NCBI RefSeq assembly: GCF_002127325.2
Contig: NC_035436.2
Span: 21,670,883-21,734,882 of the forward strand
Reading direction: 5' to 3'
Length of the DNA: 64,000 bases
Source of the DNA: Helianthus annuus
Taxonomy: Eukaryota > Streptophyta > Magnoliopsida > Asterales > Asteraceae
Position numbers and translations under genes: made by a program. Within the stretch, counting starts at the first letter, position 1; the number at the start of each line of letters is the position of its first letter. This document shows positions 53,156 to 64,000 of this stretch, in pieces. Below the pieces are notes generated by a model. The model worked only from the letters and a program-made list of their open reading frames with translations. It was not told where the DNA came from and did not search any database.

Positions 53156-56100
53156 TGTCACACCCCGAAATATCAGAGCTGGCGTGACTGGACCGGTATC
53201 TTCATTGCACAGCGGAAGCAAATAAGCTAAGACTTCTAAACAATGCACGCCCACTAAGTACTCGAAATCCCGTGGGTTCTCCTATTCCAACCTTTCCATA
53301 GTCTTAAAAATGCAACCTGAGAAAGAACATGTGAAAAAGTCAACATAAAGTTGAGCGAGTTCATAGTTTGCTTTGAAAAGATTTAAAATAAATCTTTTTG
53401 ATAACCGGTTTTAAAGTTGTTGAGAAAATATAGTAAAATTATTTTCTTGGCATGATATATGAAAAACTATGAGTCTAGCCCACAATAGTCTTTGTGCATT
53501 GCACGAGAGAGAATGGGCCGAGCCCAAACGAAACTTTGTAAGCAGGATCAGCGCGTCCTCTTACTTAGGTATAATTTGAAAAACGTTACCAAAGTTTGTA
53601 AATCCATGTATTTGTGAGCTTACATCAAATGAATCTTAAAAACATTTGAAAGTTCAGTTTATAAGTAGGTATGCAATGCGTCTATGAACATGTTGATCAT
53701 TAATGTGTAGCTAAGACATTAATATGTGTGCCGACATAGGAAGCACTCAACCCGGTAGACGATTTAAGTGTCGATTCACTTCGACAGGGACACAAAAGCA
53801 CTCTAAGTGGCCGCACAAGGACCGTGAGTGGGGCTCGCCCGTACCCGATAGATCTACCCCCTGTTCCGTGGTCCTTAAAAGGATTAATGGTGCCTAAGTT
53901 AGCGCCTATTCGCACGTGATCCAAGAGTTCATTCCATAGCTTAATCATACCCTAGTTAATATGTATTTCAAAAGAAAAAGGGGGACATAAACCCATTGGG
54001 TTGTCTCGTTGTTCGTACGCAGAACAACCCAGTCCCGTTGTAGTAACTAGGACATTCTTGTCACTAGTCATGAAAATCATGCACGTTTGTGAAAATACGC
54101 GTTTGTTTTATAAAACCGGTATGTTTAGTATAAACCGTTCGTAAACCATTTGAGTTCCTTGAAATCCATTCGCAATATGGTTTAGAAATATGAGTTTTCG
54201 TTCAACGAAAAGTTGTTTATTTTTGCAAAACTTGCATGTCTTTCCACCCCCGAAAACATTTATAAAAATGTAAAACCAGTAAAAAGTGGTGGTTATGAAC
54301 TCACCTTGATATTCCTGTGCAAAGCTAGCTTAGCGTGGTTCCGTAGTGTCGTTCCAAGAACGTGAATTAGCTAGCGTGCAACTATGACGTTCCTAACAAG
54401 GAATAACTTATAAGTGTCTAACTAAAATGACGTAGCTAAACTACGTGTCCAAGTTCTACCGAGTCATTAACAAAACGACGCTATGAAGGTGTTTTTTTTT
54501 TATTAACTAGAATAACCAATTTATGGTTATTTGATCCCGTTTATAATCGGGATAAAACTAAGTCACGAATTGACTTAGTTTTCGAGCGATTTAGAATATA
54601 CATATTTATATTTAATATAAATCCTCATAAGAATTCTCATGACTCTACAAATATAGATTTATGGTTTCCCAACTTAATGAAAGTCGTATATATGTATATA
54701 TTTATGAAAACTATAACCTTGTGTTAAATGTAAACTTATCCAAAATTTATAATTCCTCTAGATCGGGCCATAAAATTCTGCCAACAACAGTTTGCAAGGT
54801 TCATTTCTTTTTACTTTGTTTGTATATTTATATGACAAACATTTGCAAATTTGTACTTACTAGGCCTTATATATTTGAATACATGTTAACGAAAATATAT
54901 TTGCTTGAATATATGCATCATTTTTTTCTGGAAAATATGTTAAAGACTCAAAGAACCATACATAGATAACTAGAGTTTTCTTTTTTTTTTTCCCTTTTTT
55001 TTTTTTTGAATCTAGAACATGGGCTACCACGTAAGTTCATAAAATGTTAGAACTCAACAATTTTAGTTCATGCAGCAAAATGAAATCATGTTTTCTCATG
55101 TTTTTAACCATCCTCTTTAAGAAATAATAAGTTAAACTTTATGTATTATTCTTATGAAAAGTCGAGACCAAAGTCATGAGTGTTTTCATAATTTGTGAAC
55201 CTAAATTATGTAACCTTACTTGGGTGATCTCTAATACAAAGGTATTAAAATAATGGATTTTTAGAAGGAAAACTTACAAAAATCAAGATGGAACTATAGG
55301 AGAAACTTGATTCTTGGAGCTTAAACTAGAGAACCACGATGGAAGACTTGATGTAACTTTTACTTGGAAGCATCTTGTGGTTGTTTTGGGTGAAGTCGGT
55401 CAAAAGGAAGGGAACCGTAGGCTAGAGAGGGGGTGAGATGTTAGGATTTTGTTTTTGAAAAATAAGGTGTCCTTTGATGAAATGGTTTGTATGATATAGC
55501 TTTATGAATAAAGAATTCATTCCATGAAGCTGGGTGCTTGTTTGGCCGAAAGTATGGCCTCCAAGACAATAAGGAGTCATGTGCTTTAGGTATGGTGCAA
55601 TCATGTTTCTTACATGGTACCGTATGGCAAATTTAATAAACAAATGCTAAAGTAATTATCAATAGAAAAGTAAAACCATCATGTTTTGGGTGAGGTGACT
55701 TGGACGACTACACAAGTGGTGTAGTATTAGGTTGTAGGTTGTTCAGATTGGTCTTAGATTTTAGACTTCATGATGCATGTATGTGGAACCCATATGTAAT
55801 TAATAATGTTTTATATATATAGGCATGTCATATACCTATTTAATGTTGCAATTTCATGTGAGAGAAAAAAAAAAGAAACGTGAGGTGGCTTCTCACATTC
55901 TTGGAATTTGTTTTTACTAATCAACCCAAAGGTATGGTATGGATTTGCCAATCTTTTATTATTTGATTTGTACTTGCATTGTTTACATGAAAAATCCTGA
56001 TGTTAACTTGCAACCATAACACATAATTAATTATATACACATTGCAACTCTTACATAAAAATCGTAATTTATATAAGCCACATATACGAAATCTAACAGT

Positions 56101-57212
56101 TTCGCAAACTATTAGCCTTGTATAAACGTAGACGCGCGACAATTTATAAAGGTTAAATGAAATCATTTTAGATGCATATGATAATATATTATGGATAAAA
56201 ATAACTTGAAAAATGCTTTCCTAGCATTTTAATTTATGTATCACTAATGCCCGTGTTCGTCAAATCGTTTAAACATGTACCAATAATTACTAAAAATATC
56301 ACCTAGTGTGTGTAATTTAACCTTGTGAATGTATGGAGTTTTGCTAGACGTGCAACGACAATCATACAAAATTTAGGTCTAACACGTATAATCAAAATGT
56401 ATTCATGATTATGGGACGTACAGAAATTGACTCGAACCGAATCTGATGTTGACCATGTTTGACCGAACCCGAACTCGAACCGAATCTGATGTTGACCACC
56501 ACTGACCACATTTGACCAGTCAACCCGCTATGTTGACTGGGTTGACCTGAACCCCAAACGATACCTGGAGTTGACTGTTTTGACCCGACAGGAACCGCAT
56601 TTGAACCAAACCAAAACTTGAACAACCACAATAATCACCACCACTGCCGCCGCTGCAACAACCATCACCAATGTCGCTGGCTGCCACCGTACTGCAACGG
56701 CTCCGTTTGCCGTTCGTCGGTTGCGTTAAAATCGCGTAAAATGCTTTGGTTGTCGTGTTTAATGCATTTCTCGATCCGATTTTGAACGTGGTTACTAAAA
56801 TTCGATTACGAATCCAAATTTATCATAATATTTCGGTCCTGTAGGAAATACACGAGTCTGATGCTTCCGTTTCGTTGTCGGTGCATTCCTACAGTCGCGT
56901 TTTTCGTTCACGTTTGCGTTTTGTGACGTTCGAAAGCCTGTTATTTCGCAAAACCACATTCAAATGTTTAGATTACAAGTATAAACTTCATATTTGTTGG
57001 CGTTGTCAGTAGTTTGTACGGCATAAGTTCGTTGTCGCTTAATATCCAGCAGATTTCCCGAAAATCACCATACGCGCACTATAGAGTCGGATAGGCGTTC
57101 CTAGGCATTCCACGAGCCAAATTAAGTTAATTTGTGCCTTAAACACTATTTATTATTGCCTTAAATGTTTGTTAATCGCGTAATTAAAAGCCGTTAATTA
57201 CCGGTTGTCACA
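53156..57212 (-). repeat. D1 3' LTR
   Basis: 4057 bp. Contains a T-rich run at 54976-55009 that differs in length from the other LTR, and a dense W-box cluster at 56428-56584. Confidence 0.93.
56428..56584. promoter_or_regulatory. W-box cluster in D1 LTR (repeated at about 62910-63065)
   Basis: TTGAC occurs nine times on the plus strand in 157 bp (starting at 56428, 56449, 56459, 56492, 56512, 56532, 56542, 56571 and 56580) and once reversed (56519). Most continue as TTGACC or TTGACT, the core of WRKY-factor W-boxes. The cluster lies 0.6-0.8 kb inside the LTR start in the element's sense, where U3 enhancers sit. WRKY binding is an inference. Confidence 0.5.
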
Positions 57213-59629
57213 TTCTCCCCCTGTTACAGAAATTTCGTCCTCGAAATTTAGACTATGTTATCTCCTTAGAGTCATGACGTTCCTAGGTAAGTCCGAATAA
57301 TACCAAAGTGAATGATCGTGCAATCGAACCAAAACTTGTTCAGATTACGTGATTGTAAGGACATTTTGCATCAGTAGGAACCCAATGGTTTGACTGATTT
57401 TGTTCTAGAAATCGATGTCAAGTGAACGAGATGTTGTGATACTATCACCAATGTGACTAGGTTTACTGGGTTCAACAAAAGAGGAAATTAACCAGTGGAA
57501 TTCCAAATGAACGTTCACTAACTGCAAATCAATTTTTGAAACAATAGAATTTACTACCAACGGAATCTAGCGTTGGTTGTTGTATAAGTGAAACTCGAAT
57601 TCAACAAACTCAAATAAGTAGAATCATAAAAATGATGTATCGACTCTTGAACCATTAAATGAATAAAGTTAACGTGTTGCAAGGATACACCGAAATGAAA
57701 TACAACCAAACCTGGTGTATCATCGTCTTAATACATAGTTGCATTAAGACTATTTAAATGATTAGCCAAACAAAGAGCGTACGTAGTTTTGCATGAAACG
57801 ATCGATCATGATTAGCGCAAGCTACAAGTTTATACCGACACCACAAGGTGTCGTAGTGATTGAAATAATTCAATAATAGCGGTGAGCAACAAGTTCATTG
57901 TGTTTGAAGTCAAATGAAAGGTTCATCGGAGTAAATCTGAATATTTATTTCAAACAAATCTTGTAGGATTTTCAACTGAAACGAAACAAATAAACAATGT
58001 TTTCGAGTAAAGATGAAAAGCAATGAATATCACCAAAATGTCCGCTCGATGATGAAAGATCCGTTGAGAGGCACACCGAAATATGACATGAACTTGTGTA
58101 CCATTATCTTAATACACGATTGTATTAAGAGTGATTCAACTTGATAACCAACAAAGTGGATTTAATATCAATAACCAAATAAATAAATTATTAAATCCGT
58201 ACATGAGGTGAGTAACGAGATTAGCGCAAGCTTCAAACTTGTGAAAAAAAAACACCACCACAAGGTGATCGTGATCAAAGAAACGAGTCAATGAAGTCAA
58301 AGACCAAACAAGCATGGTATAGTTCAAAGTAAATGAAGTGCTTGTTGGGATTATTTCGAATATGATGGCCTCAATCCATCATATGGAATCTTGAATCGAA
58401 TATATATTACGAGCAAGTTCAACAATTGAACTTGGTTTAGTCACATTCCAACGATGAATGCATGTGTTAACGAGAGATTTCGACATGGTTACAATAAACA
58501 AACCATGTAATGTATTCAAAAGAAAAGAGTTTCAACTAGTTCGTTGACTCGATATCAAGTAGTCAACATTATGCAATAATGCGGTTCGTCTAGAATACAA
58601 TGCAAAGATTTAGTATAGCGAAATAATATATGAGATGTTGACAAAACAACCATTCAAAGTGAAACCACATGCGTAGCAAACAATGGCATGTGTAGCGTAC
58701 GATTTTGTCAAGAATTAAGCAAATGACTATTCGCTATCATGAAATAAAATCTTTGTGATGCAATGACCATTATGGGGAAGTAGAAATGTAAAAGAAAAAT
58801 CTACTCACTAGATGCAAAAGTCGGAATTTCAATAAAAGAAATTTAAGGACTTTACCTGGAATTTCGTGTGAGGACTGGTTGTTAGGTGACATTACCATGG
58901 AATGTCGAACATAGCGTATTCGGCATAAATGAAATAGGAGGAATTGCGAAAGCATGTGACTTCTTTTGCAGCGCCCATAACTGAGAGTCTCTTTAGACTA
59001 AGTAGCGAATGTTGTGAAATCTTGTTCTAACGTACCTCAGCGAGATTCGTGTCGTTTGCAGGATCACGTGGCAAAGTACCGCATTTCGGTTGTTGTTTCT
59101 CCCGCTGATGGGATTAGCATCGTTGTTGTCGTGACCATTTGTGGTTTCCCCAAGGCCTTGCGTCGAAAGTCGTGTGTGATGTACTCTGACGTCTGCTGAC
59201 GCATAGTTTAAGTTTCATGTATACTTGTGCACTAACGTTTCATTCCGCGTAGGTTACCTGCTCGGGTAAGTAAGATAGCATAGACGACATAATATAATGG
59301 TGTTTGCTTGAGTTAATAGTCGCAGTTCCTAGGTAATGACCTTTAATGGATTTTGACATAAATTCTCCAAAGGTCCTAGACTCGTGTTATCAAAACTCTC
59401 AAGGTTTTGCTTACTGTATGTACTCGCTTCATGTACCGTGTATCAAACACAACACTTGTGTATTTTTAAAACCAAAACAGTTGACTCATTGTTTTCGGCA
59501 ACGGTTGGAACCCATATTCGAGTCTTAGGCGTTCTGTATGTGTTCAAGTCTTAATAATCTAAGTCCCCAGAAGAAAGTGAGGTTAAAGCCTAGGTATCTC
59601 TACAGAAACCTAATTCGCTGTAACCTATA
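57213..59629 (-). other. D1 internal region, no gene seen
   Basis: The purine tract ACAGGGGGAGAA lies at 57213-57224 next to the LTR. The rest is non-coding. Bases of about 57680-57870 and 58070-58280 are diverged copies of one segment about 390-410 bp apart, sharing ATTAGCGCAAGCT and CCACAAGGTG. Confidence 0.75.
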
Positions 59630-59641
59630 GCTCTGATACCA
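59630..59641 (-). other. D1 primer-binding site
   Basis: The minus strand reads TGGTATCAGAGC three bases from the LTR, initiator methionine tRNA type; it sets the element on the minus strand. Confidence 0.92.
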
Positions 59642-59644
59642 ATC

Positions 59645-62600
59645 TGTCACACCCCGAAATATCAGAGCTGGCGTGACTGGACCGGTATCTTCATTGCACA
59701 GCGGAAGCAAATAAGCTAAGACTTCTAAACAATGCACGCCCACTAAGTACTCGAAATCCCGTGGGTTCTCCTATTCCAACCTTTCCATAGTCTTAAAAAT
59801 GCAACCTGAGAAAGAACATGTGAAAAAGTCAACATAAAGTTGAGCGAGTTCATAGTTTGCTTTGAAAAGATTTAAAATAAATCTTTTTGATAACCGGTTT
59901 TAAAGTTGTTGAGAAAATATAGTAAAATTATTTTCTTGGCATGATATATGAAAAACTGTGAGTCTAGCCCACAATAGTCTTTGTGCATTGCACGAGAGAG
60001 AATGGGCCGAGCCCAAACGAACCTTTGTAAGCAGGATCAGCGCGTCCTCTTACTTAGGTATAATTTGAAAAACGTTACCAAAGTTTGTAAATCCATGTAT
60101 TTGTGAGCTTACATCAAATGAATCTTAAAAACATTTGAAAGTTCAGTTTATAAGTAGGTATGCAATGCGTCTTTGAACATGTTGATCATTAATGTGTAGC
60201 TAAGACATTAATATGTGTGCCGACATAGGAAGCACTCAACCCGGTAGACGATTTAAGTGTCGATTCACTTCGACAGGGACACAAAAGCACTCTAAGTGGC
60301 CGCACAAGGACCGTGAGTGGGGCTCGCCCGTACCCGATAGATCTACCCCCTGTTCCGTGGTCCTTAAAAGGATTAATGGTGCCTAAGTTAGCGCCTATTC
60401 GCACGTGATCCAAGAGTTCATTCCATAGCTTAATCATACCCTAGTTAATATGTATTTCAAAAGAAAAAGGGGGACATAAACCCATTGGGTTGTCTCGTTG
60501 TTCGTACGCAGAACAACCCAGTCCCGTTGTAGTAACTAGGACATTCTTGTCACTAGTCATGAAAATCATGCACGTTTGTGAAAATACGCGTTTGTTTTAT
60601 AAAACCGGTATGTTTAGTATAAACCGTTCGTAAACCATTTGAGTTCCTTGAAATCCATTCGCAATATGGTTTAGAAATATGAGTTTTAGTTCAACGAAAA
60701 GTTGTTTATTTTTGCAAAACTTGCATGTCTTTCCACCCCCGAAAACATTTATAAAAATGTAAAACCAGTAAAAAGTGGGGGTTATGAACTCACCTTGATA
60801 TTCCTGTGCAAAGCTAGCTTAGCGTGGTTCCGTAGTGTCGTTCCAAGAACGTGAATTAGCTAGCGTGCAACTATGACGTTCCTAACAAGGAATAACTTAT
60901 AAGTGTCTAACTAAAATGACGTAGCTACGTGTCCAAGTTCTACCGAGTCGTTAACAAAACGACGCTATGAAGGTGTTTTTTTTTATTAACTAGAATAACC
61001 AATTTATGGTTATTTGATCCCGTTTATAATCGGGATAAAACTAAGTCACGAATTGACTTAGTTTTCGAGCGATTTAGAATATACATATTTATATTTAATA
61101 TAAATCCTCATAAGAATTCTCATGACTCTACAAATATAGATTTATGGTTTCCCAACTTAATGAAAGTCGTATATATGTATATATTTATGAAAACTATAAC
61201 CTTGTGTTAAATGTAAACTTATCCAAAATTTATAATTCCTCTAGATCGGGCCATAAAATTCTGCCAACAACAGTTTGCAAGGTTCATTTCTTTTTACTTT
61301 GTTTGTATATTTATATGACAAACATTTGCAAATTTGTACTTACTAGGCCTTATATATTTGAATACATGTTAACGAAAATATATTTGCTTGAATATATGCA
61401 TCATTTTGTTCTGGAAAATATGTTAAAGACTCAAAGAACCATACATAGATAACTAGAGTTTTCTTTTTTTTTTCCCCTTTTTTTTTTTTTTGAATCTAGA
61501 ACATGGGCTACCACGTAAGTTCATAAAATGTTAGAACTCAACAATTTTAGTTCATGCAGCAAAATGAAATCATGTTTTCTCATGTTTTTAACCATCCTCT
61601 TTAAGAAATAATAAGTTAAACTTTATGTATTATTCTTATGAAAAGTCGAGACCAAAGTCATGAGTGTTTTCATAATTTGTGAACCTAAATTATGTAACCT
61701 TACTTGGGTGATCTCTAATACAAAGGTATTAAAATAATGGATTTTTAGAAGGAAAACTTACAAAAATCAAGATGGAACTATAGGAGAAACTTGATTCTTG
61801 GAGCTTAAACTAGAGAACCACGATGGAAGACTTGATGTAACTTTTACTTGGAAGCATCTTGTGGTTGTTTTGGGTGAAGTCGGTCAAAAGGAAGGGAACC
61901 GTAGGCTAGAGAGGGGGTGAGATGTTAGGATTTTGTTTTTGAAAAATAAGGTGTCCTTTGATGAAATGGTTTGTATGATATAGCTTTATGAATAAAGAAT
62001 TCATTCCATGAAGGTGGGTGCTTGTTTGGCCGAAAGTATGGCCTCCAAGACAATAAGGAGTCTGTGCTTTAGGTATGGTGCAATCATGTTTCTTACATGG
62101 TACCGTATGGCAAATTTAATAAACAAATGCTAAAGTAATTATCAATAGAAAAGTAAAACCATCATGTTTTGGGTGAGGTGACTTGGACGACTACACAAGT
62201 GGTGTAGTATTAGGTTGTAGGTTGTTCAGATTGGTCTTAGATTTTAGACTTCATGATGCATGTATGTGGAACCCATATGTAATTAATAATGTTTTATATA
62301 TATAGGCATGTCATATACCTATTTAATGTTGCAATTTCATGTGAGAGAAAAAAAAAGAAACATGAGGTGGCTTCTCACATTCTTGGAATTTGTTTTTACT
62401 AATCAACCCAAAGGTATGGTATGGATTTGCCAATCTTTTATTATTTGATTTGTACTTGCATTGTTTACATGAAAAATCCTCATGTTAACTTGCAACCATA
62501 ACACATAATTAATTATATACACATTGCAACTCTTACATAAAAATCATAATTTATATAAGCCACATATACGAAATCTAACAGTTTCGCAAACTATTAGCCT

Positions 62601-63692
62601 TGTATAAACGTAGACGCGCGACAATTTATAAAGGTTAAATGAAATCATTTTAGATGCATATGATAATATATTATGCATAAAAATAACTTGAAAAATGCTT
62701 TCCTAGCATTTTAATTTATGTATCACTAATGCCCGTGTTCGTCAAATCGTTTAAACATGTACCAATAATTACTAAAAATATCACCTAGTGTGTGTAATTT
62801 AACCTTGTGAATGTATGGAGTTTTGCTAGACGTGCAACGACAATCATACAAAATTTAGGTCTAACACGTATAATCAAAATGTATTCATGATTATGGGACA
62901 TACAGAAATTGACTCGAACCGAATCTGATGTTGACCATGTTTGACCGAACCCGAACTCGAACCGAACCTGATGTTGACCACCACTGACCACATTTGACCA
63001 GTCAACCCGCTATGTTGACTGGGTTGACCTGAACCCCAAACGATACCTGAGTTGACTGTTTTGACCCGACATGAACCGCATTTGAACCAAACCAAAACTT
63101 GAACAACCACAATAATCACACCACTGCCGCCGCTGCAACAACCATCACCAATGTCGCTGGCTGCCACCGTACTGCAACGGCTCCGTTTGCCGTTCGTCGG
63201 TTGCGTTAAAATCGCGTAAAATGCTTCGGTTGTCGTTTTTAATGCATTTCTCGATCCGATTTTGAACGTGGTTACTAAAATTCGATTACGAATCCAAATT
63301 TATCATAATATTTCGGTCTTGTAGGAAATACACGAGTCTGATGCTTTCGTTTCGTTGTCGGTGCATTCCTACAGTCGCGTTTTTCGTTCACGTTTGCGTT
63401 TTGTGACGTTCGAAAGCCTGTTATTTCGCAAAACCACATTCAAATGTTTAGATTACAAGTATAAACTTCATATTTGTTGGCGTTGTCAGTAGTTTGTACG
63501 GCATAAGTTCGTTGTCGCTTAATATCCAGCAGATTTCCCGAAAATCACCATACGCGCACTATAGAGTCGGATAGGCGTTCCTAGGCATTCCACGAGCCAA
63601 ATTAAGTTAATTTGTGCCTTAAACACTATTTATTATCGCCTTAAATGTTTGTTAATCGCGTAATTAAAAGCCGTTAATTACCGGTTGCCACA
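59645..63692 (-). repeat. D1 5' LTR
   Basis: 4048 bp; near-identical to 53156-57212, including the W-box cluster. Confidence 0.93.
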
Positions 63693-64000
63693 AATTTAAC
63701 CTTTAAAGCTTATGTGAAATGACCAAAATACCCCTACGGTGCATAGTTTGGCCATAAATGATAAATTTCAAATATATACAATATCTTACTGATATGACTT
63801 TCAAAAGTAAGTATTTTTACTGATCATTTTAGACCAGAACCTCAGATTGTCATTTAACCTCTTTTGTAATTATTAGAATGACCAAAATACCCCTAAGGGG
63901 CTTAAATTGATTTTAAATTCGTTTTGGGCATAATGGAAGGTATCCTACTGATATCACAACATACTTAAGGCATATTAACTTGTGAAACCTGTACATGACT
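63693..64000 (+). repeat. G1-family LTR, second copy, right part
   Basis: Starts with the right AATTT duplication and continues the LTR exactly where 53155 left off; matches 611-920. It runs off the window. Confidence 0.88.

Larger units (their letters stand above)
53156..63692 (-). mobile_element. D1: LARD, 10.5-kb coding-free LTR retrotransposon
   Basis: Flanked by AATTT (53151-53155 and 63693-63697). The LTRs of 4057 and 4048 bp differ by only about 1 percent. The minus-strand primer site lies at 59630-59641 and the purine tract ACAGGGGGAGAA at 57213-57224. The internal 2.4 kb has no credible frame. LTR ends TGTGACAACC / GGGGTGTGACA place it with the chromoviruses G1 and G2. It would have needed proteins from a relative to move. 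Small identical open frames in both LTRs (for example at 53700-53948 and 60189-60437) have no features of genes. Confidence 0.93.

Noticed and set aside
53700..53948. 82-codon minus frame, repeated at 60189-60437, as a conserved small gene
   Set aside because: It lies inside both D1 LTRs; identity between copies follows from LTR duplication, and no start context or domain supports a protein.
54661..54969. 102-codon plus frame, repeated at 61144-61452
   Set aside because: Inside the D1 LTR, on the strand opposite to the element, AT-rich hydrophobic translation; chance frame.
1..64000. Host protein-coding genes or ribosomal RNA genes
   Set aside because: Every long frame with recognisable domains belongs to a retroelement, and the remaining sequence is assigned to LTRs or element leaders; no host exon structure is seen.

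Overview
The window is plant repetitive DNA, almost certainly from a eudicot and probably from a member of the Asteraceae. That assignment rests on the long proline-rich accessory ORF, the very long copia Gag and the chromovirus families, which look like types common in lettuce/sunflower/daisy genomes; this is recognition by eye, not a database result. I found no convincing host gene. Nearly every base belongs to a retrotransposon or to an LTR interrupted by another retrotransposon.

Layout. The frame is one old Ty3/gypsy chromovirus, here called G1 (+ strand). Its 5' LTR runs from before base 1 to 21998 but is split by a copia element C1 (1297-8747, - strand, target duplication CTTTT) and by an L1-type LINE, L1 (9279-21706, + strand, 17-bp target duplication and poly(A)). 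L1 in turn holds a Gag-only copia element C2 (12443-15214, - strand) and a short coding-free copia-like element T1 (17682-19511, + strand, duplication TAATC). After the G1 primer-binding site come a decayed accessory ORF (22186-23386) and a decayed gag-pol (24229-38063). The gag-pol is split inside reverse transcriptase by a second chromovirus G2 (26606-35908, + strand, duplication CTCTA). The G1 3' LTR starts at 38100 and is split by a rearranged copia complex C3 (38545-42016, - strand, duplication ACTAT).

From 43571 the right part is more rearranged: an Athila-like non-autonomous element A1 (- strand, tRNA-Asp-type primer site, one small CCHC ORF), then truncated copia fragments C4 and C5, then a second partial copy of the G1-family LTR (51865-53155, resuming at 63693). 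This last copy is split by a 10.5-kb coding-free element D1 with 4-kb LTRs (53156-63692, - strand, duplication AATTT), a LARD.

How the parts relate. Only G2 carries a nearly complete gag-pol, with three stops that look like C-to-T changes, a probable 90-bp gag intron and a changed RNase H residue. L1 has ORF1 intact and ORF2 broken. Most of the other insertions (C1, C2, T1, A1, D1) lack polymerase genes and would have depended on proteins supplied by relatives. C2 and T1 have identical LTR pairs and are the youngest insertions. Several elements carry their own short-motif array in the untranslated leader or LTR, the most interesting recurring pattern in the window.
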